Below are positions 58,796 to 64,000 of a stretch of DNA of 64,000 bases, piece after piece. How positions within the stretch are numbered: position 1 is the stretch's first letter; each line of letters opens with the position of its first letter. Position numbers and translations under genes: made by a program. The notes below the pieces were generated by a model, which was not told the DNA's origin, did no database searches, and saw nothing but the letters and a program-made list of their open reading frames with translations. Origin of the DNA: Kribbella pratensis (GTDB taxonomy: Bacteria > Actinomycetota > Actinomycetes > Propionibacteriales > Kribbellaceae); the NCBI RefSeq assembly GCF_004366075.1, contig NZ_SODU01000001.1, positions 2,997,134 to 3,061,133 on the forward strand, read 5' to 3'.

Positions 58796-61419
58796 CCGGT
58801 GTTCTGCAAACCGGCAGCGACGCCAGAAACGGTCAGCAACAGTAGTCGCCGAGTACGGACGATCTGCTGCTCGTCCAGTGAGTCATCCGTGCGAAGCGTC
58901 CGCAGTGCCCGCAACTGCAGGTAGCTGAGCGCGTCGACGTACGGGTTGCGCAGCTCGACCGCACGGCCCAGCACGCGCCGTCCCTGCAGCAGGCGCTCCT
59001 GGTCGAGCACCTTGAGCACCCACTCGGTGGTGAGCGCGTGCTCGTCCAGCATCCGCTGCGTCAGCTCCGGCCGGTCGCCCAGCTCCAGGTAGCGGCCGAG
59101 GATGCGCCGGTCCGTCTTGGCCAGCGACATCTCCGCGTTCTCCAGCATCACCTGGAACAGCGGCCAGTTCTGGTTCGCGTCCCGCAGCAGGTCGACGTCA
59201 CCGACAGCGGCAAGCGCCGTACCGAGGCCGTACCACCCAGGTGCGTTCACACGGGCCTGCGACCACGCGAACACCCACGGGATCGCCCGAAGGTCCTCCA
59301 GCGACGACACCGCGACCCCACGCCTGGCAGGCCGCGACCCGAGTGGCAGCTGGCCCAGCTCCTCCAGCGGCGTCACAGTGCTGAACCACTCCGCGAAGCC
59401 GTCGGCCTTCACCAGCCCGTGGTACGCCGTACGCGCTGCCTCGTCGAGCGTCTTCTCGACCACAGCGAACCGCTCGGCCGCGACCAGGGCCCGCTCCTCC
59501 ACTGCCGGCGTCGACGCCAGCAGCGTTGCCGCAGTCACCTGCTCGATGTGCCGCTGCGCGATCGCCGAGTTCCCGTACCGGGCCGGAATCGCCTCGCCCT
59601 GCTCAGTCAGCTTGAACCGCCCGGCCACCGAGCCAGGAGCCTGCGCCAGTACGGCGCGGTTCGCCGGGCCACCGCCACGTCCCAGGGCGCCGCCGCGGCC
59701 GTGGAACAGCGTCAGGCGGATCGCATTGCGCTGCGCCCACGCGGTGATCCTCGCCTGCGCGTCGTACAACGCCAGCGTCGCCGACACCGGGCCGACGTCC
59801 TTCGCGGAGTCGGAGTACCCGAGCATGACCTCGAAGCGCCGGTCGTTCGCGGTGAGCCGGTGCCGGACCCGGGTCAGCTGGATCGCGTTGTCCAGGACCT
59901 CCACCGAGTTCTGCAGGTCCTCACCGGTCTCGAACAGCGGTACGACGTCCAACTCGATCGGACGCCCGTCCAGCGCGGCGTCGGCCAGCTCGTAGACAGC
60001 CGCCAGGTCGCCTGCGTTGCGGGTGAACGACACGACGTACCGACGGCAGGCCTCGGGGCCGAAGCGCTGCTGGATCTGACCGATCACCCGGAGTGTGGCG
60101 AGCACCTCCTCCGTCTGGTCGGACAGCTCGCCACCGCCGAGCACCTCCTCCAGCGCCTTGGCGTGCACCGAGGAATGCTGGCGGACCTCCAGCTCGGCCA
60201 GGTGGAACCCGAACGAGTTCACCTGCCAGATGAGGTGCTGCAGCTCGCCGTACGCCTGGCGTGGCGCGCCAGCGGACACCAGCGAGTCCTGCAGGACCTT
60301 GAGCTCGTGCAGGAAGTCAGCGGCCCGCGGGTACCCGAAGTCGGCGTCGCGGGCGCGAGTTGCGGCCAGACGGCGGGCAGCCAGCAGCAGGAGCTGCCGG
60401 TGCGGCTCGGCCGGCGAGCGGGTCTCGATGTCGGTGATCAGCTCCGGGTTGACCGCGCGGGCGTCCTCCAGGATGCGGCGTACCGGCGCGGACGGCGGCG
60501 TGGTCGCGGCGTCCAGGGTGAGGGCCCGGCCGAGCGCCTCGGTGGCCTGCTCGAGTGCCCGCAGGACGTGGTCGGCCTGGATCTGCATGGCCTCCCGGGT
60601 GATCGCCGCGGTCACGTTCGGGTTGCCGTCGCGGTCGCCGCCGATCCACGAGCCCAGGTGGACGAACGGCGCCACCACGGGCGTCCGCGTCCCGGCCTCG
60701 TCACCGGCCAGGGCGTCGTCGAGCCGCCGGTACACGTTGCCGACGACGTTGAACAGGGTCTCCTCGAACACCGCCATCGCCGAGCGCACCTCGTCCAGCG
60801 GCGAGGGGCGGCTGGTGCGGAGTTGCGACGTACGCCAGAGGATGTCGACCTGCTCGACCAGGCGGCGACGGTTCTCGGCCAGGTCGCTGTCACCGGCCCG
60901 CGGGTCGTGGCGCTCGTCCAGCAGCGAACTGATCCGGCGGATCGTCGCCAGCACGGCGCGGCGCCGGGCCTCCGTCGGGTGCGCGGTCAGCACGGGCCGG
61001 AACTCCAGGCCGTTCAGGAGCGCACGGGCCTGCTGCTCGCCGCTGTCGCGGGTGATCTGCTCCACGGCCTGGGCCAGCTCGGACACCACGGCCTCGCTGC
61101 CTGCGCGGTCGCGCTCACGCAGCACGCGGGCCCGGTGCAGCTCCTCGCTCAGGTTCGTCAAGTGGAAGTAGCAGGTGAACGCACGGGCAACGTCCTCGGC
61201 CCGCTCGTGCGGCCAGGACGCGACCAACTGCTCGGCCGCGGCGCCGTCACCGGCGATGGTCAGCTCACGCAACTTCTCGACGTCGTCGAGCAGCGGCTGA
61301 CCGGCGTACTCGACCAGAACCTTGCCAAGGATCTCGCCGAGCAGGCGGACGTCGGCCCTGAGTTCCTCGGGCACCTCGAACCGCGCGCGGGTACGGGTCT
61401 CACTACCGGTCTCGGTCAC
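58792..61419 (-). CDS. ppc: Phosphoenolpyruvate carboxylase
   Basis: An 875-aa anaplerotic enzyme that carboxylates PEP to oxaloacetate. Catalytic regions are VLTAHPTEARRRAVL near 142 (the HPTE His), GYSDSAKDVGPVSATLALY and FHGRGGALGRGGGPANRAV (the glycine loop). The GTG at 61419 with GGTGGG upstream is used as the start; a longer frame to 61509 is less likely. It is coupled to birA by a 4-bp overlap; the metabolic connection is unclear. Confidence 0.95.
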   Translation of the reverse strand: MTETGSETRTRARFEVPEELRADVRLLGEILGKVLVEYAGQPLLDDVEKLRELTIAGDGAAAEQLVASWPHERAEDVARAFTCYFHLTNLSEELHRARVLRERDRAGSEAVVSELAQAVEQITRDSGEQQARALLNGLEFRPVLTAHPTEARRRAVLATIRRISSLLDERHDPRAGDSDLAENRRRLVEQVDILWRTSQLRTSRPSPLDEVRSAMAVFEETLFNVVGNVYRRLDDALAGDEAGTRTPVVAPFVHLGSWIGGDRDGNPNVTAAITREAMQIQADHVLRALEQATEALGRALTLDAATTPPSAPVRRILEDARAVNPELITDIETRSPAEPHRQLLLLAARRLAATRARDADFGYPRAADFLHELKVLQDSLVSAGAPRQAYGELQHLIWQVNSFGFHLAELEVRQHSSVHAKALEEVLGGGELSDQTEEVLATLRVIGQIQQRFGPEACRRYVVSFTRNAGDLAAVYELADAALDGRPIELDVVPLFETGEDLQNSVEVLDNAIQLTRVRHRLTANDRRFEVMLGYSDSAKDVGPVSATLALYDAQARITAWAQRNAIRLTLFHGRGGALGRGGGPANRAVLAQAPGSVAGRFKLTEQGEAIPARYGNSAIAQRHIEQVTAATLLASTPAVEERALVAAERFAVVEKTLDEAARTAYHGLVKADGFAEWFSTVTPLEELGQLPLGSRPARRGVAVSSLEDLRAIPWVFAWSQARVNAPGWYGLGTALAAVGDVDLLRDANQNWPLFQVMLENAEMSLAKTDRRILGRYLELGDRPELTQRMLDEHALTTEWVLKVLDQERLLQGRRVLGRAVELRNPYVDALSYLQLRALRTLRTDDSLDEQQIVRTRRLLLLTVSGVAAGLQNTG

Positions 61420-61539
61420 GTTCGCCCACCCTATCGGCGGACACCCGCCAACGCCGCAGACCGTCCGCCCACTGGAAGCGGATCGTGACCGCACACCCAG
61501 CAATCTCACAGTACGTCGCTACTCGGACGGGTCCCGTTT

Positions 61540-62166
61540 TCACACGTTCGTGAAGCCGCCGCCGACCACCTGGGACACGGTGCGCGCCAGGTCGGCCGGG
61601 GAGCGGTCAGTGGTGCCGGCGACGAGCATCCGGGCACAGGCCTCGATCATCGAGGCGAGCAGCTCGGCCAGGACCGGGAGGTTCGCGTCCGGGTCGGTGA
61701 CGCCCTGGAGGGACTTGACCAGGGTCAGGCGCAGGCTCTCGACCAGAAAGGCGCGCGCCGCGAGGATCCGCTCGGCGACGACGGGCGCGGCGCCGTACTG
61801 CGCGCCGAAGACGATCCGCCACGACTGGGGCTGCTTGGCGACGGCGGCGAGGAACGCGGTCAGGCCCTCGAGGACGTGCTCCTCCGTCGTGCCGACGCTC
61901 GGATCTGCGGGCAGCGCGGAGACGATCGAGATGACCAGGTGCTGCTCCTCGCGGGCGAGCAGGGCCAGCAGAAGCTCGTCACGGTTCGCGAAGCAGTCGT
62001 AGACAACCGGTTTGGTGACCCCGGCCGCGTCCGCGACCGACTGCATCGTGGTCCCGGCGTATCCCTTCGCGGAGTAGACCTCGAGGGCGGCGTCCAGGAT
62101 GAGCGGGCGGCGACGCTCCGGACCGAGGTGCGGCGCGCGCCGGCGTCTCTCAGCGTCCTCGACCAC
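61540..62166 (-). CDS. TetR-family transcriptional regulator
   Basis: A 208-aa repressor with an N-terminal helix-turn-helix (about 18-65, including ALEVYSAKGYAGTTMQSVADAAGVTKPVVYDCF) and a helical C-terminal ligand domain. It is divergent from an SCP2-like gene, and a palindrome CGTAGGAA-A-TTCCTACG lies 19 bp before its start. Autoregulation and control of the neighbouring gene are likely. The ligand may be a lipid, in keeping with the SCP2 protein. Confidence 0.88.
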   Translation of the reverse strand: MVEDAERRRRAPHLGPERRRPLILDAALEVYSAKGYAGTTMQSVADAAGVTKPVVYDCFANRDELLLALLAREEQHLVISIVSALPADPSVGTTEEHVLEGLTAFLAAVAKQPQSWRIVFGAQYGAAPVVAERILAARAFLVESLRLTLVKSLQGVTDPDANLPVLAELLASMIEACARMLVAGTTDRSPADLARTVSQVVGGGFTNV

Positions 62167-62184
62167 TTGACAAAGCTATCCCAT

Positions 62185-62201
62185 CGTAGGAAATTCCTAC
62201 G
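62185..62201. promoter_or_regulatory. CGTAGGAA-A-TTCCTACG operator
   Basis: A perfect 8-bp inverted repeat with a single central base, between the divergent TetR (start 62166) and SCP2-like (start 62233) genes. A half-site GTAGGAA follows at 62208. Position and symmetry fit a TetR operator. Confidence 0.7.
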
Positions 62202-62232
62202 GTCTGGTAGGAACTGCCGCCGGGGGTGGTCG

Positions 62233-62715
62233 ATGACCGATCGAGGCAGTGCCGGCTGGCTCGAGTCCGACGGCCTCACCGCCCTGGACGCGAGTGAGCT
62301 CGCCCGGCTGGTCGACCGGACGTCGGAGCGGGAGCTTCGGCATCGACTCATCGGGGGTGTGCGAGAGGTCGCGTTGCGCGAGATCTTTCGACGGATGCCG
62401 GAGTACCTCCGACCCGCCCGAGCCGCCGGGTTCGACGCTGTCATCATTTGGCAGATCACCGGCGCGGGCGGGGCCGGACGTCCCGACTCGATCGACGAGT
62501 ACTGGCTCCGCGTCCACGACGGCCGGTGCACGCTCGTGTCCCCACGCCCCACTCCCCCCGACATCTGGATCCGCACCGACCCCGCCACCCTGCTCCGGAT
62601 CGTCACCGGCAACGAGGACCCCGTCCTGGCCGTCCTCAAACAACGCCTCTCGGTCCGCGGCGACCTGGCCTTAGCCGCCCGCCTCCCCAAACTCTTCAGC
62701 GCCGGCCCCTTGTAG
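62233..62715 (+). CDS. SCP2-like sterol-carrier domain protein
   Basis: A 160-aa protein whose C-terminal two thirds resemble a bacterial SCP2 domain (FDAVIIWQITGAGG, WLRVHDGRCTLVSP, IWIRTDPATLLRIVTGNEDPVLAVLKQRLSVRGDLALAARLPKLF). The domain can bind acyl chains or other hydrophobic ligands. The ATG at 62233 is chosen. It is divergent from TetR and probably controlled by it. Confidence 0.82.
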   Translation: MTDRGSAGWLESDGLTALDASELARLVDRTSERELRHRLIGGVREVALREIFRRMPEYLRPARAAGFDAVIIWQITGAGGAGRPDSIDEYWLRVHDGRCTLVSPRPTPPDIWIRTDPATLLRIVTGNEDPVLAVLKQRLSVRGDLALAARLPKLFSAGPL

Positions 62716-62722
62716 ATCCAAG

Positions 62723-64000
62723 TCACCGGATGAGGCCGTCAGATCCCTTGTTTCGGGAGCTTGCGGCGGCGCCGTCGGCCTGGCGCGTCTGCCCTGTGGG
62801 TGCCTGGACCCGACCGAGGGGCGGGATAGCTGGATCGGTCCCGAAGACGCGGTTCGGCTCGGCAGCCTGCGCGTTCGGCGGGTGCAGCTCGAATCCGCGG
62901 ACTGCTGCCAACGTGCGGTCCCCGAGCGTGCCGCCGTACACCTCCGCCTCCCTCCGCACGTCCGAGCCGCCCGCTCTCCAGTCGTCCACCAGGGTGGGCA
63001 GTTCGTCGAAGCCCTCGGTCAGCATGGTCGCGGTCGCGGCGGTGGCAGCCGGCCGGCTCTCGAAGGGAATCGTCGAGGTCGCCACCATCGTCTCGGCTGC
63101 GGCGGCCGTCGCGGCAGGCGGCGACGCCACCTGGCTGTCCGGGAGATCGGTCTGTATCCGGGCGTGATGCTCGACTCTGGACACGAGTCCTCGCGCCACG
63201 ATCGCCCGGACCTCGTCGAGCGACGGAGTCGGCTGCGGTTCCATGGATTCCTCCCAGTAGTCGATCTTCTGCAGGAACTCGTGCAGCCTGCCCACCTCGT
63301 CGCGTGCGATCCCGCTCGCGGTGTCGATCGCGCCGGCGCCGCCGGTGACGTCCTCGCGCCGGTTCTCCAGTTCCTCGGTCAGCTCGCGCGCCGCGGCCCG
63401 CTGCACATCCCGTACGGCGAACCCCGCCTCGATGCTTCTGGTCAGCTGCCGATGAATCCCCGCCCGCTGCCCCTGAGGCAGCCGCGCGAAGTCCATTCGC
63501 GCCTCCAGCAGCATCGCGGCTGCCTCGTGCGCGGCCGCACCGTGGCCGGCGGCAACGAGCCGCTTCAGCACCTGGTCCTCACCGGAAGCGGTCCGGGCCC
63601 CGATCGCGACTGCCATCGCCCGTGCGGCCGCGACGTCGCCCTCGAGTTGCGGCGGTGGGAACCGCCCGAGGTCGTCCGGCCGCCCGTCCGGGAACAGTCC
63701 GGCGACGAGGCGCGGTGTCGCGTTGGCGGCGTACGCGCGGCAGACGGCTGTCGCGAGCCGGTCCCGGGCGCCGGCGTCGGCCGGCTCCGGTAGCGAGCTG
63801 TCCGGCTCGAGCCGGTTCGCGCACAGGGCGACCAGTTCGGTCAGCCCGGCGCGGGCGTCATCCCGCCGGTCGTGCCATCGCCCTTGGGTGCCGGAGATCG
63901 AATGCAGCGAGGTCGCGAGTCGTCCCGGAAGGTCCAGGTTGTCGGCGAGCGGCCGGAGCATCTCCACATGCCCGGCGCTCAGCTCGAGCGTCTGACCCCG
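62723..64000 (-). CDS. Unidentified protein, N-terminus beyond window edge
   Basis: An open frame of at least 425 codons reaches the right edge with no stop, so a GTG at 63967 is not necessarily the start. Visible are helical, Leu/Ala-rich stretches (residues about 1-240 of the visible part), an EELENRREDV region and a low-complexity Ala/Thr-rich section. A Gly/Asn/Pro-rich tail ends in KGSDGLIR. No known domain was recognised. The stop at 62723 lies only 7 bp from the stop of the convergent SCP2-like gene. Confidence 0.6.
   Translation of the reverse strand, partial: RGQTLELSAGHVEMLRPLADNLDLPGRLATSLHSISGTQGRWHDRRDDARAGLTELVALCANRLEPDSSLPEPADAGARDRLATAVCRAYAANATPRLVAGLFPDGRPDDLGRFPPPQLEGDVAAARAMAVAIGARTASGEDQVLKRLVAAGHGAAAHEAAAMLLEARMDFARLPQGQRAGIHRQLTRSIEAGFAVRDVQRAAARELTEELENRREDVTGGAGAIDTASGIARDEVGRLHEFLQKIDYWEESMEPQPTPSLDEVRAIVARGLVSRVEHHARIQTDLPDSQVASPPAATAAAAETMVATSTIPFESRPAATAATATMLTEGFDELPTLVDDWRAGGSDVRREAEVYGGTLGDRTLAAVRGFELHPPNAQAAEPNRVFGTDPAIPPLGRVQAPTGQTRQADGAAASSRNKGSDGLIR

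Noticed and set aside
59038..61488. An 816-codon plus-strand frame opposite ppc
   Set aside because: Phosphoenolpyruvate carboxylase motifs are complete on the minus strand; the opposite frame has no recognisable features.
1..64000. CRISPR arrays, transposases, integrases or phage structural genes
   Set aside because: No regularly spaced repeats and no transposase, recombinase or capsid motifs were seen. The only repeats are short two-copy elements.

Overview
The window is high-GC, gene-dense DNA with short intergenic gaps, many GTG starts and many ATGA or GTGA overlaps. This is typical of an actinomycete. Gene content suggests a Propionibacteriales-type soil actinomycete resembling Kribbella: LCP and polysaccharide-export genes, XRE-DUF5753 with a DUF574 methyltransferase, GAF-ANTAR, a cyclase-ATPase and many small regulators. 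The genus is inference. No rRNA, tRNA, CRISPR, prophage or insertion sequence was recognised.

Layout. 1-7.9 kb: the tail of an unknown gene, a DUF3105 protein, a leftward group (two CNNM/CorC proteins, NAD kinase, mannose-1-phosphate guanylyltransferase), a short-chain dehydrogenase divergent from a LysR regulator, and tatA. 7.9-18.2 kb: TIGR03089 protein and SDR, a 1065-aa cyclase-ATPase with a small membrane protein and a free-standing cNMP-binding domain, galE, a LicC-like nucleotidyltransferase followed by a decayed glycerol-1-phosphate-dehydrogenase-like gene, a methyltransferase and a membrane spermidine-synthase-like protein. 18.2-24.4 kb: secreted protease, LCP protein, glycosyltransferase, polysaccharide ABC exporter, phosphatase. 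24.4-37.7 kb: accessory genes, namely AzlCD with an XRE-cupin regulator, an MFS pump, a secreted DUF3472-ricin protein, DUF574/XRE, HxlR, GNAT, epoxide hydrolase, glyoxalase, ArsR/hydrolase and GAF-ANTAR followed by a repeat-rich stretch. 37.7-40.5 kb: MarR divergent from a three-gene glutathione-type operon (GCS2 ligase, ATP-grasp synthetase, MAPEG). 40.5-45 kb: amidohydrolase, two PPOX flavoproteins, a DsbA-like protein, TetR and GNAT, with several clear palindromic operators. 45-64 kb: acyl-CoA dehydrogenase, UDP-glucose dehydrogenase, MFS, purE-purK, GtrA, a frameshifted Mce-associated-like gene, two tandem secreted paralogues, an Eis-like acetyltransferase, a PH-domain protein, an OFA-type MFS with its 35-aa partner, MOSC, birA-ppc, TetR/SCP2 and an unfinished unknown protein.

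Several genes (LCP, TIGR03089, acyl-CoA dehydrogenase, purE, purK, GtrA, PH-domain, birA) belong to a neighbourhood that is also clustered in mycobacteria. The window therefore looks like a conserved envelope and purine backbone split by accessory blocks. The most notable observations are the glutathione-type operon in an actinomycete, the tandem diverged repeat and stop-codon-spanning hairpin after the ANTAR gene, a two-copy hairpin repeat family, a 51-nt repeat covering two start codons, the tandem secreted paralogues, and frequent sharing of stop codons between convergent genes.
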